Made by a program: the position numbers and the translations under genes. A stretch of 64,000 nucleotides of DNA. Origin: Hydractinia symbiolongicarpus (lineage: Eukaryota > Cnidaria > Hydrozoa > Anthoathecata > Hydractiniidae). Under the pieces are notes generated by a model. The model was not told the DNA's origin. It searched no databases and was given only the letters and a program-made list of their open reading frames with translations. The stretch covers positions 9,674,001 through 9,738,000 of the forward strand of contig NC_079876.1 of the NCBI RefSeq assembly GCF_029227915.1. Reading direction: 5' to 3'. Below are positions 38,983-52,790 of the stretch, in pieces; position 1 is the stretch's first letter, and every line of letters starts with the position of its first letter.

Positions 38983-41900
38983 GTTAGAAAGTCAATGAAA
39001 TGTAGTTTTTGAAACTGTCGCTATTTCTTCAGCGCGCGATAACGGCTAGGATTGGTCCCCCAGTAAAAAAGACTTATTAATCTAAATTTTTAAATGAAGC
39101 GCTACCACAGCGCCCAGTGTAACCGCTGAATTCCGGCAATCATGTCAAATTAAGAAGAATGTTATTTTTTGGAGTCCAATTTTCTCATTTATCACATTAA
39201 TCAGGTCACAGTCCAGAGTTACTTCAGTTAAGTCCCACAGTCAATCGTTTCACTGTTAAAAGCGATGCAACCTAGTAATATCAGATAAACATCGCTAAAT
39301 ACATGTTGGTACGAATATGTGACCCAACCGTTGTAACTCAAACGGACTGACACTGTTAGAAAGTCAATGAAATGTAGTTTTTGAAACTGTCGCTATTTCT
39401 TCAGCGCGCGATAACGGCTAGGATTGGTCCCCCAGTAAAAAAGACTTATTAATCTAAATTTTTAAATGAAGCGCTCCCACAGCGCCCAGTGTAACCGCTG
39501 AATTCCGGCAATCATGTCAAATTAAGAAGAATGTTATTTTTTGGAGTCCAATTCTCTCACTTTCACATTTTTAAGATCACAGTCCATAATCAGTTCAATT
39601 AAGTCCCGCAGTCAATCGTTTCATTGTTAAAAGCGATGCAACCTAGTAATATCAGAAAAATATCGCTAAATACATGTTGGTACGAATAGGTGACCCAACC
39701 ATTGTAACTCAAACGGACTGACACCGTTAGAAAGTCAATGAAATGTAGTTTTTGAGACTGTCGCTATTTCTTCAGCGCGCGATAACGGCTAGGATTGGTC
39801 CCACAGTAAAAAATGACTTTTAATTTTTAAATGGAGCGCTACCACAGCGCCCAGTGTAATCGCTGAGTTCCGGCAATTATGTCAAATTAAGAAGAATTTT
39901 ATTTCTTGGAGTCCAATTTTTTTCATTTATCACATTTATCAGGTCACAGTCCAAAGTTAGTTCAATTAAGTCCCACAGTTAATCGTTTCATTGTTAAAAG
40001 CGATGCAACCTAGTAATATCAGAAAAACATCGCTAAATACATGTTGGTACGAATATGTGACCCAACGGTTGTAACTCAAACGGACTGACACTGTTAGAAA
40101 GTCAATGAAATGTAGTTTTTGAAACTGTCGCTATTTCTTCAGCGCGCGATAACGGCTAGGATTGGTCCCCCAGTAAAAAAGACTTATTAATCTAAATTTT
40201 TAAATGAAGCGCTACCACAGCGCCCAGTGTAACCGCTGAATTCCGGCAATCATGTCAAATTAAGAAGAATGTTATTTTTTGGAGTCCAATTCTCTCACTT
40301 TCACATTTTTAAGATCACAGTCCATAATCAGTTCAATTAAGTCCCACAGTCAATCGTTTCATTGTTAAAAGCGATGCAACCTAGTAATATCAGAAAAATA
40401 TCGCTAAATACATGTTGGTACGAATAGGTGACCCAACCGTTGTAACTCAAACGGACTGACACCGTTAGAAAGTCAATGAAATGTAGTTTTTGAGACTGTC
40501 GCTATTTCTTCAGCGCGCGATAACGGCTAGGATTGGTCCCACAGTAAAAAATGACTTTTAATTTTTAAATGGAGCGCTACCACAGCGCCCAGTGTAATCG
40601 CTGAGTTCCGGCAATTATGTCAAATTAAGAAGAATTTTATTTCTTGGAGTCCAATTTTTTTCATTTATCACATTTATCAGGTCACAGTCCAAAGTTAGTT
40701 CAATTAAGTCCCACAGTTAATCGTTTCATTGTTAAAAGCGATGCAACCTAGTAATATCAGAAAAACATCGCTAAATACATGTTGGTACGAATATGTGACC
40801 CAACGGTTGTAACTCAAACGGACTGACACTGTTAGAAAGTCAATGAAATGTAGTTTTTGAAACTGTCGCTATTTCTTCAGCGCGCGATAACGGCTAGGAT
40901 TGGTCCCCCAGTAAAAAAGACTTATTAATCTAAATTTTTAAATGAAGCGCTACCACAGCGCCCAGTGTAACCGCTGAATTCCGGCAATCATGTCAAATTA
41001 AGAAGAATGTTATTTTTTGGAGTCCAATTTTCTCATTTATCACATTTATCAGGTCATAGTCCAGAGTTACTTCAGTTAAGTCCCACAGTCAATCGTTTCA
41101 CTGTTAAAAGCGATGCAACCTAGTAATCTCAGATAAATATCGCTTAATACATATTGGTACGAATAGGTGACCCAACCGTTGTAACTCAAACGGACTGACA
41201 CCGGTAGAAAGTCAATGAAAAGTAGTTTTCGAAACTGTCGCTATTTCTTCAGCGCGCGATAACGGCTAGGATTGGTCCCCCAGTAAAAAAAGACTTATTA
41301 TTCTAAATTTTTAAATGAAGCGCTACCACAGCGCCCAGTGTAACCGCTGAATTCCGGCAATCATGTCAAATTAAGAAGAATGTTATTTTTTGGAGTCCAA
41401 TTTTTTTCATTTATCACATTTATCAGGTCACTGTTCAATTAAGTCCCACAGTCAATCGTTTCACTGCTGAAAGCGATGCAACCTAGTAAAATCTGATAAA
41501 CATCGCTAAATACATGTTGGTACGAATATGTGACCCAACGGTTGAAACTCAAACGGACTGACACCGTTAGAAAGTCAGTGAAATGTAGTATTTGAAACTG
41601 TCTCTATTACTTTAGCGTGCGCTAACAGCTAGGATTGGTCCCACAGTAAAAAATGACTTTTTTATCTTAATTTTTAATTGAAGCGCTACCACAGCGCCTA
41701 GTGTAATCGCTGAGTTTCGGCAGTCATGTCAAATTCAGAAGAATATTATTTCTTGGAGTCCAATTGTCTCATTTATCATATTCATTAGGTCGCAGTCCAA
41801 AGTTAGTTCAATTAAGTCCCACAGTTAATCGTTTCATTGTTAAAAGCGATGCAACCTAGTAATATCAGAAAAATATCGCTAATTACATGTTGGTACGAAT

Positions 41901-42485
41901 ATGTGACCCAACCGTTATAACTCAAACGGACTGAAACCGTTAGAAAGTCAATGAAATGTAGTTTTTAAAACTGTAGCTATTTCTGCAGCGCGCGATAACG
42001 GCTAGGATTGGTCCCACAGTAAAAATTGACTTATTTATCTAAATTTTTAAATGAAGCGCTACCACAGCGCCCAGTGTAAGCGCTGAGTTTCGGCAATCAT
42101 GTCAAATTAAGAAGAATGTTATTTCTTGGAGTCCAATTTTTTTCATTTATCACATTTATCAGGTCACAGTCCAAAGTTAGTTCAATTAAGTCCCACAGTT
42201 AATCGTTTCATTGTTAAAAGCGATGCAACCTAGTAATATCAGAAAAACATCGCTAAATACATGTTGGTACGAATATGTGACCCAACCGTTGTAACTCAAA
42301 CGGACTGACACTGTTAGAAAGTCAATGAAATGTAGTTTTTGAAACTATCGCTATTTATTCAGCGCGCGATAACGGATAGGATTGGTCCCACAATAAAGAA
42401 TGACTTATTTATCTAAATTTTTAAATGAAGCGCTACCACAGCGCCCAGTATAATCTCTGAGTTCCGGCAATCACGTCAAATTAAG

Positions 42486-42501
42486 AAGAATGTTATTTCT
42501 T
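42486..42501. other. Conserved dyad AAGAA-N6-TTCTT (example)
   Basis: AAGAA-tgttat-TTCTT is found in the commonest right-array monomers. In many others the right arm has become ttttt or the spacer tttat, so this dyad is less constant than the two G+C-rich ones. Confidence 0.5.
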
Positions 42502-43046
42502 GGAATCCAATTTTGTTTATTTATCACATTTATCAGGTCACAGTCCAAAGTTAGTTCAATTAATTCCCACAGTCAATCGTTTCACTGTTAAAAGCGATGC
42601 AATCTAGTAATATCAGATAAATATCGCTAAATACATGTTGGTACGAATATGTGACCCAACCGTTGAAACTCAAACGGACTGACACCGCTACAAAGTCAAT
42701 GAAATGTAGTTTTTGAAACTATCGCTATTTCTTCAGCGCGCGATAACGGATAGGATTGGTCCCACAATGAAGAATGACTTATTTATCTAAATTTTTAAAT
42801 GAAGCGCTACCACAGCGCCCAGTATAATCTCTGAGTTTCGGCAATCACGTCAAATTAAGAAGAATGTTATTTCTTGGAATCCAATTTTTTTTATTTATCA
42901 CATTTATCAGGTCACAGTCCAAAGTTAGTTCAATTAATTCCCACAGTCAATCGTTTCACTGTTAAAAGCGATGCAACCTAGTAATATCAGATAAATATCG
43001 CTAAATACATGTTGGTACGAATATGTGACCCAACCGTTGTAACTCA

Positions 43047-43063
43047 AACGGACTGACACCGTT
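43047..43063. other. Conserved dyad AACGG-N7-CCGTT (example)
   Basis: The inverted repeat AACGG-actgaca-CCGTT recurs in most monomers on both sides of the inversion. A subset breaks one arm (ccggtag, catcgtt, cactgtt or ccgctac). It sits about 40 bp from the very conserved catgttggtac box. Confidence 0.6.
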
Positions 43064-43431
43064 AGACAGTCAATGAAATGTAGTTTTTGAAACTGTCGCT
43101 ATTTCTTCAGCGCGCGATAACGGCTAGGATTGGTCCCACAGTAAAAATGACTTATTAATGTAAATTTTTAAATGAAGCGCTACCACAGCGCCCAGTGAAA
43201 TCGCTGAGTTCCGGCAATCATGTCAAATTAAGAATAATGTTATTTCTTGGAGTCCAATTTTTTTCATTTATCACATTTATCAGGTCACAGTCCAAAGTTA
43301 GTTCAATTAAGTCCCACAGTTAATCGTTTCATTGTTAAAAGCGATGCAACCTAGTAATATCAGAAAAACATCGCTAAATACATGTTGGTACGAATATGTG
43401 ACCCAACCGTTGTAACTCAAACGGACTGACA

Positions 43432-46400
43432 CTGTTAGAAAGTCAATGAAATGTAGTTTTTGAAACTGTCGCTATTTCTTCAGCGCGCGATAACGGCTAG
43501 GATTGGTCCCCCAGTAAAAAAGACTTATTAATCTAAATTTTTAAATGAAGCGCTACCACAGCGCCCAGTGTAACCGCTGAATTCCGGCAATCATGTCAAA
43601 TTAAGAAGAATGTTATTTTTTGGAGTCCAATTTTCTCATTTATCACATTAATCAGGTCACAGTCCAGAGTTACTTCAGTTAAGTCCCACAGTCAATCGTT
43701 TCACTGTTAAAAGCGATGCAACCTAGTAATATCAGATAAACATCGCTAAATACATGTTGGTACGAATATGTGACCCAACCGTTGTAACTCAAACGGACTG
43801 ACACTGTTAGAAAGTCAATGAAATGTAGTTTTTGAAACTGTCGCTATTTCTTCAGCGCGCGATAACGGCTAGGATTGCTCCCCCAGTAAAAAAGACTTAT
43901 TAATCTAAATTTTTAAATGAAGCGCTCCCACAGCGCCCAGTGTAACTGCTGAATTCCGGCAATCATGTCAAATTAAGAAGAATGTTATTTTTTGGAGTCC
44001 AATTCTCTCACTTTCACATTTTTAAGATCACAGTCCATAATCAGTTCAATTAAGTCCCGCAGTCAATCGTTTCATTGTTAAAAGCGATGCAACCTAGTAA
44101 TATCAGAAAAATATCGCTAAATACATGTTGGTACGAATAGGTGACCCAACCATTGTAACTCAAACGGACTGACACCGTTAGAAAGTCAATGAAATGTAGT
44201 TTTTGAGACTGTCGCTATTTCTTCAGCGCGCGATAACGGCTAGGATTGGTCCCACAGTAAAAAATGACTTTTAATTTTTAAATGGAGCGCTACCACAGCG
44301 CCCAGTGTAATCGCTGAGTTCCGGCAATTATGTCAAATTAAGAAGAATTTTATTTCTTGGAGTCCAATTTTTTTCATTTATCACATTTATCAGGTCACAG
44401 TCCAAAGTTAGTTCAATTAAGTCCCACAGTTAATCGTTTCATTGTTAAAAGCGATGCAACCTAGTAATATCAGAAAAACATCGCTAAATACATGTTGGTA
44501 CGAATATGTGACCCAACGGTTGTAACTCAAACGGACTGACACTGTTAGAAAGTCAATGAAATGTAGTTTTTGAAACTGTCGCTATTTCTTCAGCGCGCGA
44601 TAACGGCTAGGATTGGTCCCCCAGTAAAAAAGACTTATTAATCTAAATTTTTAAATGAAGCGCTACCACAGCGCCCAGTGTAACCGCTGAATTCCGGCAA
44701 TCATGTCAAATTAAGAAGAATGTTATTTTTTGGAGTCCAATTCTCTCACTTTCACATTTTTAAGATCACAGTCCATAATCAGTTCAATTAAGTCCCACAG
44801 TCAATCGTTTCATTGTTAAAAGCGATGCAACCTAGTAATATCAGAAAAATATCGCTAAATACATGTTGGTACGAATAGGTGACCCAACCGTTGTAACTCA
44901 AACGGACTGACACCGTTAGAAAGTCAATGAAATGTAGTTTTTGAGACTGTCGCTATTTCTTCAGCGCGCGATAACGGCTAGGATTGGTCCCACAGTAAAA
45001 AATGACTTTTAATTTTTAAATGGAGCGCTACCACAGCGCCCAGTGTAATCGCTGAGTTCCGGCAATTATGTCAAATTAAGAAGAATTTTATTTCTTGGAG
45101 TCCAATTTTTTTCATTTATCACATTTATCAGGTCACAGTCCAAAGTTAGTTCAATTAAGTCCCACAGTTAATCGTTTCATTGTTAAAAGCGATGCAACCT
45201 AGTAATATCAGAAAAACATCGCTAAATACATGTTGGTACGAATATGTGACCCAACGGTTGTAACTCAAACGGACTGACACTGTTAGAAAGTCAATGAAAT
45301 GTAGTTTTTGAAACTGTCGCTATTTCTTCAGCGCGCGATAACGGCTAGGATTGGTCCCCCAGTAAAAAAGACTTATTAATCTAAATTTTTAAATGAAGCG
45401 CTACCACAGCGCCCAGTGTAACCGCTGAATTCCGGCAATCATGTCAAATTAAGAAGAATGTTATTTTTTGGAGTCCAATTTTCTCATTTATCACATTTAT
45501 CAGGTCATAGTCCAGAGTTACTTCAGTTAAGTCCCACAGTCAATCGTTTCACTGTTAAAAGCGATGCAACCTAGTAATCTCAGATAAATATCGCTTAATA
45601 CATATTGGTACGAATAGGTGACCCAACCGTTGTAACTCAAACGGACTGACACCGGTAGAAAGTCAATGAAAAGTAGTTTTCGAAACTGTCGCTATTTCTT
45701 CAGCGCGCGATAACGGCTAGGATTGGTCCCCCAGTAAAAAAAGACTTATTATTCTAAATTTTTAAATGAAGCGCTACCACAGCGCCCAGTGTAACCGCTG
45801 AATTCCGGCAATCATGTCAAATTAAGAAGAATGTTATTTTTTGGAGTCCAATTTTTTTCATTTATCACATTTATCAGGTCACTGTTCAATTAAGTCCCAC
45901 AGTCAATCGTTTCACTGCTGAAAGCGATGCAACCTAGTAAAATCTGATAAACATCGCTAAATACATGTTGGTACGAATATGTGACCCAACGGTTGAAACT
46001 CAAACGGACTGACACCGTTAGAAAGTCAGTGAAATGTAGTATTTGAAACTGTCTCTATTACTTTAGCGTGCGCTAACAGCTAGGATTGGTCCCACAGTAA
46101 AAAATGACTTTTTTATCTTAATTTTTAATTGAAGCGCTACCACAGCGCCTAGTGTAATCGCTGAGTTTCGGCAGTCATGTCAAATTCAGAAGAATATTAT
46201 TTCTTGGAGTCCAATTGTCTCATTTATCATATTCATTAGGTCGCAGTCCAAAGTTAGTTCAATTAAGTCCCACAGTTAATCGTTTCATTGTTAAAAGCGA
46301 TGCAACCTAGTAATATCAGAAAAATATCGCTAATTACATGTTGGTACGAATATGTGACCCAACCGTTATAACTCAAACGGACTGACACCGTTAGAAAGTC

Positions 46401-47771
46401 AATGAAATGTAGTTTTTAAAACTGTAGCTATTTCTGCAGCGCGCGATAACGGCTAGGATTGGTCCCACAGTAAAAATTGACTTATTTATCTAAATTTTTA
46501 AATGAAGCGCTACCACAGCGCCCAGTGTAAGCGCTGAGTTTCGGCAATCATGTCAAATTAAGAAGAATGTTATTTCTTGGAGTCCAATTTTTTTCATTTA
46601 TCACATTTATCAGGTCACAGTCCAAAGTTAGTTCAATTAAGTCCCACAGTTAATCGTTTCATTGTTAAAAGCGATGCAACCTAGTAATATCAGAAAAACA
46701 TCGCTAAATACATGTTGGTACGAATATGTGACCCAACCGTTGTAACTCAAACGGACTGACACTGTTAGAAAGTCAATGAAATGTAGTTTTTGAAACTATC
46801 GCTATTTATTCAGCGCGCGATAACGGATAGGATTGGTCCCACAATAAAGAATGACTTATTTATCTAAATTTTTAAATGAAGCGCTACCACAGCGCCCAGT
46901 ATAATCTCTGAGTTCCGGCAATCACGTCAAATTAAGAAGAATGTTATTTCTTGGAATCCAATTTTGTTTATTTATCACATTTATCAGGTCACAGTCCAAA
47001 GTTAGTTCAATTAATTCCCACAGTCAATCGTTTCACTGTTAAAAGCGATGCAATCTAGTAATATCAGATAAATATCGCTAAATACATGTTGGTACGAATA
47101 TGTGACCCAACCGTTGAAACTCAAACGGACTGACACCGCTACAAAGTCAATGAAATGTAGTTTTTGAAACTATCGCTATTTCTTCAGCGCGCGATAACGG
47201 ATAGGATTGGTCCCACAATGAAGAATGACTTATTTATCTAAATTTTTAAATGAAGCGCTACCACAGCGCCCAGTATAATCTCTGAGTTTCGGCAATCACG
47301 TCAAATTAAGAAGAATGTTATTTCTTGGAATCCAATTTTTTTTATTTATCACATTTATCAGGTCACAGTCCAAAGTTAGTTCAATTAATTCCCACAGTCA
47401 ATCGTTTCACTGTTAAAAGCGATGCAACCTAGTAATATCAGATAAATATCGCTAAATACATGTTGGTACGAATATGTGACCCAACCGTTGTAACTCAAAC
47501 GGACTGACACCGTTAGACAGTCAATGAAATGTAGTTTTTGAAACTGTCGCTATTTCTTCAGCGCGCGATAACGGCTAGGATTGGTCCCACAGTAAAAATG
47601 ACTTATTAATGTAAATTTTTAAATGAAGCGCTACCACAGCGCCCAGTGAAATCGCTGAGTTCCGGCAATCATGTCAAATTAAGAATAATGTTATTTCTTG
47701 GAGTCCAATTTTTTTCATTTATCACATTTATCAGGTCACAGTCCAAAGTTAGTTCAATTAAGTCCCACAGT
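43432..47771 (-). repeat. 12-monomer unit (4451 bp), copy B (last ~110 bp diverged)
   Basis: Tandem copy of A with very few substitutions, for example ggattgctccc at about 43871. The match ends at a single clear point: A reads cacagttaatcg at 43320 where B reads cacagtcaatcg at 47771. From there B continues into a different and unusual monomer (catactaatatcactt). High identity over about 4.3 kb makes this one of the younger duplications in the window. Confidence 0.85.
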
Positions 47772-50230
47772 CAATCGTTTCACTGCTAAAAGCGATGCAA
47801 CATACTAATATCACTTAAATATCGCTAAATACATGTTGGTACGAATATGTGACCCAACCGTTGAAACTCAAACGGACTGACACCGCTACAAAGTCAATGA
47901 AATGTAGTTTTTGAAACTATCGCTATTTCTTCAGCGCGCGATAACGGATAGGATTGGTCCCACAATAAAAAATGACTTATTTATTTAAATTTTTAAATGG
48001 AGCGCTACCACAGCGCTCAGTATAATCTCTGAGTTCCGGCAATCACGTCAAATTAAGAAGAATGTTATTTCTTGGAGTCCAATTGTCTCATTTATCATAT
48101 TTATCAGGTCGCAGTCCAAAGTTAGTTCAATTAAGTCCCACAGTTAATCGTTTCATTGTTAAAAGCGATGCAACCTAGTAATATCAGAAAAACATCGCTA
48201 AATACATGTTGGTACAAATAGGTGACCCAACCGTTGTAACTCAAACGGACTGACATCGTTAGAAAGTCAATGAAATGTAGTTTTTGAGACTGTCGCTATT
48301 TCTTCAGCGCGCGATAACGGATAGGATTGGTCCCACAATAAAGAATGACTTATTTATCTAAATTTTTAAATGAAGCGCTACCACAGCGCCCAGTATAATC
48401 TCTGAGTTCCGGCAATCACGTCAAATTAAGAAGAATGTTATTTCTTGGAATCCAATTTTTTTCATTTATCACATTTATCAGGTCACAGTCCAAAGTTAGT
48501 TCAATTAAGTCCCACAGTCAATCGTTTCACTGCTAAAAGCGATGCAACCTAGTAATATCAGAAAAATCTCGCTAAATACATGTTGGTACGAATATGTGAC
48601 CCAACCGTAATAACTCAAACTGACTGACACCGTTAGAAAGTCAATGAAATTTAGTTTTTGAAACTATAACTATTTGTTCAGCGCGCGATAACGGCTAGGA
48701 TTGGTCCCACAGTAAAAATGACTTATTAATCTAAATTTTTAAATGAAGCGCTACCACAGCGCCCAGTGTAAGCTCTGAGTTTCGGCAATCGTGTCAAATT
48801 AAGAAGAATGTTATTTCTTGGAGTCCAATTGTCTCACTTATAACATTTATAAGGTCACAGTCCAAAGTTAGTTCAATTAAGTCCCACAGTTAATCGTTTC
48901 ATTGTTAAAAGCGATGCAACCTAGCAATATCAGAAAAACTTCGCTAAGTACATGTTGGTACGAATAGGTGACCCAACCGTTGTAACTCAAACGGACTGAC
49001 ATCGTTAGAAAGTCAATGAAATGTAGCTTTTGAAATTGTCGCTATTTCTTCAGTGCGCGATAACGGCTAGAATTGGTCCCACAGTAAAAAATGACTTATT
49101 AATCTAAATTTTTAATTGAAGCGCTACCACAGCGCCCAGTGTAATCGCTGAGTTCCGGCAATCATGTCAAATTAAGAAGAATGTTATTTCTTGGAGTCCA
49201 ATTTTTCTCATTTATCACATTTATCAAGTCACAGTCCAAAGTTAGTTCAATTAAGTCCCACAGTCAATCGTTTCACTGCTGAAAGCGATGCGACCTAGTA
49301 ATATCAGATAAATATCGCTAAGTACATGTTGGTACGAATATGTGGCCCAACTGTTGAAACTCAAACGGACTGACTCCGCTAGAATGTCAGTGAAATGTAG
49401 TATTTGAAACTGTCTCTATTACTTCAACGCGCGCTAACGGCTAGGATTGTTCCGAAAGTAAAAATTGACTTATTTATCTAAATTTTTAAATAAAGCGCTA
49501 CCACAGCGCCCAGTGTAATGGCTGAGTTCCGGCAATCATGTCAAATTAAGAAGAATGTTATTTCTTGGAGTCCAATTTTTTTCATTTATCACATTTATCA
49601 GGTCACAGTTCAATTAAGTCCCACAGTCAATCGTTTCACTGCTGAAAGCGATGCAACCTAGTAATATCAGATAAATGTCACTAAATACATGTTGGTACGA
49701 ATATGTGACCCAACGGTTGAAACTCAAACGGACTGACACCGTTAGAAAGTCAGTGAAATGTAGTATTTCAAACTATCGCTATTTCTACAGCGCGCGATAA
49801 CGGATAGGATTGGTCCTACAGTAAAGAATGACTTATTTATCTAAATTTTTAAATGAAGCGCTACCACAGCGCCCAGTATAATCGCTGAGTTCCGGCAATC
49901 ACGTCAAATTAAGAAGAATGTTATTTTTTGGAGTCCAATTGTCTCATTTATCATATTTATCAGGTCGCAGTCCAAAATCAGTTCAATTATGTGCCACAGT
50001 CAATCACTTCACTGTTAAAAGCAATGCATCCTAGTAATATGAGATAAATATCGCAAAATACATGTTGGTACGAATAGGTGACCCAACCGTTGTAACTCAA
50101 CCGGACTGACACCGTTAGAAAGTCAATGAAATGTAGTTTTTGAAACTGTCGCTTGTTCTTCAGTGCGCGATAACGGCTAGGATTGGTCCCACAGTAAAAA
50201 ATGACTTATTAATCTAAATTTTTAAATGAA

Positions 50231-50245
50231 GCGCTACCACAGCGC
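50231..50245. other. Conserved 5-bp dyad GCGCT-N5-AGCGC (example)
   Basis: GCGCT-ACCAC-AGCGC is an inverted repeat present in most monomers of both orientations; the left array reads GCGCT-GTGGT-AGCGC. Variants keep the arms and change the spacer (ACTAC, CCCAC) or lose one arm base (gcgttaccacagcgc in the tctctattac type). A protein-binding or folding role is possible but untested. Confidence 0.6.
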
Positions 50246-50318
50246 CCAGTGTAATCGCTGAGTTCCGGCAATCATGTCAAATTAAGAAGAATGTTATTTC
50301 TTGGAGTCCAATTTTTTT

Positions 50319-50336
50319 CATTTATCACATTTATCA
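50319..50336 (-). repeat. A-type tail: 9-bp tandem direct repeat (example)
   Basis: Two abutting copies of catttatca. This is the commonest form at this monomer position in both arrays. On the left it reads tgataaatg twice. It differs from the B palindrome by three substitutions, two of which are the same c-to-a change in each half. Confidence 0.8.
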
Positions 50337-52790
50337 GGTCACAGTCCAAAGTTAGTTCAATTAAGTCCCACAGTCAATCTTTTCACTGCTGAAAGCGATG
50401 CAACCTAGTAATATCAGATAAATATCGCTAAATACATGTTGGTACGAATAGGTGACCCAACCGTTGTAACTCAAACGGACTGATACCGGTAGAAAGTCAA
50501 TGAAATGTAGTTTTTGAAACTGTCGCTATTTCTTCTGCGCGCGATAACGGCTAGGATTGGTCCCCCAGTAAAAAAAGACTTAATAATCTAAATTTTTAAA
50601 TAAAGCGCTACCAAAGCGCCCAGTGCAGCCGCTGAATTCCGGCAATCATGTCAAATTAAGAAGAATGTTATTTTTCGGAGTCCAATTTTTTTCATTTATC
50701 ACATTTATCAGGTCACAGTTCAATTAAGTCCCACAGTCAATCGTTTCACTGCTGAAAGCGATGCAACCTAGTAATATCAGATAAATATCGCTAAATACAT
50801 GTTGGTACGAATATGTGACCCAACCGTTGAAACTCAAACGGACTGACACCGTTAGAAAGTCAGTGAAATGTAGTATTTGAAACTGTCTCTATTACTTCAG
50901 CGCGCGCTTAGGGCTAGGATTGGTCCCACAGTAAGAAATGACTCATTAATCTAAATTTTTAAAAGAAGTGCTACCACAGCGCCCAGTGTAATCGCTGAGT
51001 TCCGGCAATCATGTCAAATTAAGAAGAATGTTATTTCTTGGAGTCCAATTTTCTCATTTATCACATTTATCAGGTGACAGTCCAGAGTTACTTTAGTTAA
51101 TTCCCACAGTCAATCGTTTCACTGTTAAAAGCGATGCAACCTAGTAATATCGGATAAATATCGCTAAATACATGTTGGTACGAATAGGTGACCTAACCGT
51201 TGTAACGCAAACGGACTGACACCGGTAGAAAGTCAATGAAATGTAGTTTTTGAAACTGTCGCTATTTCTTTAGCGCGCGATAACGGCTATGATTGGTCCC
51301 CCAGTAAAAAAAGACTTATTAATCTAAATTTTTAACTGAAGCGCTACCACAGCGCCCAGTGTAACCGCTGAATTCCGGCAATCATGTCTAATTAAGAAGA
51401 ATGTTATTTTTTGGAGTCCAATTTTTTTCATTTATCACATTTATCAGGTCACACTTCAATTAAGTCCCACAGTTAATCGTTTCACTGCTGAAAGCGATGC
51501 AACCTAATAATATCAGATAAATATCGCTAAATACATGTTGGTACGAATATGTGACCCAACGGTTGAAACTCAAACGGACTGACACCGTTAGAAAGTCAGT
51601 GAAATGTAGTATTTGAAACTGTCTCTATTACTTCAGCGCACGCTTACGGCTAGGATTGGTCCCACAGTAAAAAATGATTTATTAATCTAAATTTTTAAAT
51701 GAAGCGCTACCACAGCGCCCAGTGTAATCCCGGAGTTCCGGCAATCATGTCAAATTAAGAAGAATGTTATTTCTTGGAATCCAATTTTCTCATTTATCAC
51801 ATTTATCAGGTCACAGTCCAAAGTTAGTTCAGTTAAGTCCCACAGTCAATCGTTTTACTGTTAAAAGCGATGCAACCTAGTAATATCAGATAAATATCGC
51901 TAAATACATGTTGGTACGAATAGGTGACCCAACCGTTGTAACTCAAACGGACTGACATCGTTAGAAAGTCAATGAAATGTAGTTTTTGAAACTGTCGCTA
52001 TTTCTTCAGCGCGCGATAACGGCTAGGATTGGTCCCCCAGTAAAAAATGACTTATTAATCTAAATTTTTAAATGAAGCGCTACCACAGCGCCCAGTGTAA
52101 TCGCTGAGTTCCAGAAATCATGTCAAATTAAGAAGAATGTTATTTCTTGGAGTCCAATTTTTTTCATTTATCACATTTATCAAGTCACAGTCCAAAGTTA
52201 GTTCAATTAAGTCCCACAGTCAATCGTTTCACTGCTGAAAGCGATGCAACCTAGTAATATCAGATAAATATCGCTAAATACATGTTGGTACGAATATGTG
52301 ACCCAACGGTTGAAACTCAAACGGACTGACACCGTTAGAAAGTCAGTGAAATGTAGTATTTGAAACTGTCTCTATTACTTTAGCGCGCGTTAATGTCTAG
52401 GATTGATCCCCCAGTAAAAAAAGACTTATTAATCTAAATTTTTAAATGAAGCGCTACCACAGCGCCCAGTGTAACCGCTGAATTCCGGCAATCATGTCAA
52501 ATTAAGAAGAATGTTATTTTTTGGAGTCCAATTTTTTTCATTTATCACATTTATCAGGTCACAGTTCAATTAAGTCCCACAGTCAATCGTTTCACTGCTG
52601 AAAGCGATGCAACCTAGTAATATCAAATAAATATCGCTAAATACAGGTTGGTACGAATATGTGACCCAACGGTTGAAACTCAAACGGACTGACACCGTTA
52701 GAAAGTCAGTGAAATGTAGTATTTGAAACTGTCTCTATTACTTCAGCGCGCGCTTACGGCTAGGATTGGTCCCACAGTAAGAAATGACTC

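Larger units (their letters stand above)
38983..43431 (-). repeat. 12-monomer unit (4451 bp), copy A
   Basis: Every anchor checked recurs exactly 4451 bp later: acattaatca 39194/43645, agtagttttcg 41221/45672, the attaattccc monomer 42541/46992, and the 7-bp-deleted monomers 39814/44265 and 40552/45003. Only isolated differences were seen, such as ctgaaaccg at about 41930 against ctgacaccg in copy B. A 743-bp dimer duplication lies just upstream (acattaatca at 38451 and 39194) and is not repeated in copy B. Confidence 0.85.
47772..52790 (-). repeat. Heterogeneous monomers with no long repeat unit seen
   Basis: About thirteen monomers that do not align as blocks to one another or to the flanks over more than a monomer or two. 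Several carry private changes: catactaatatcactt at about 47800, aaactataactatttg at about 48660, tcaatcacttcactg with gcaatgcatcc at about 50010, and cagtgcagccgctg at about 50625. Short stretches still resemble other blocks (the B palindrome at 48837, the 11-bp deletion at 49606). The block looks older or less recently homogenised. Confidence 0.6.

Noticed and set aside
50328-50460. Nuclear-receptor half sites (aggtca and gggtca, about 110 bp apart and inverted)
   Set aside because: Six-base words are expected by chance and the spacing is far outside that of known paired sites. No gene is present to regulate.
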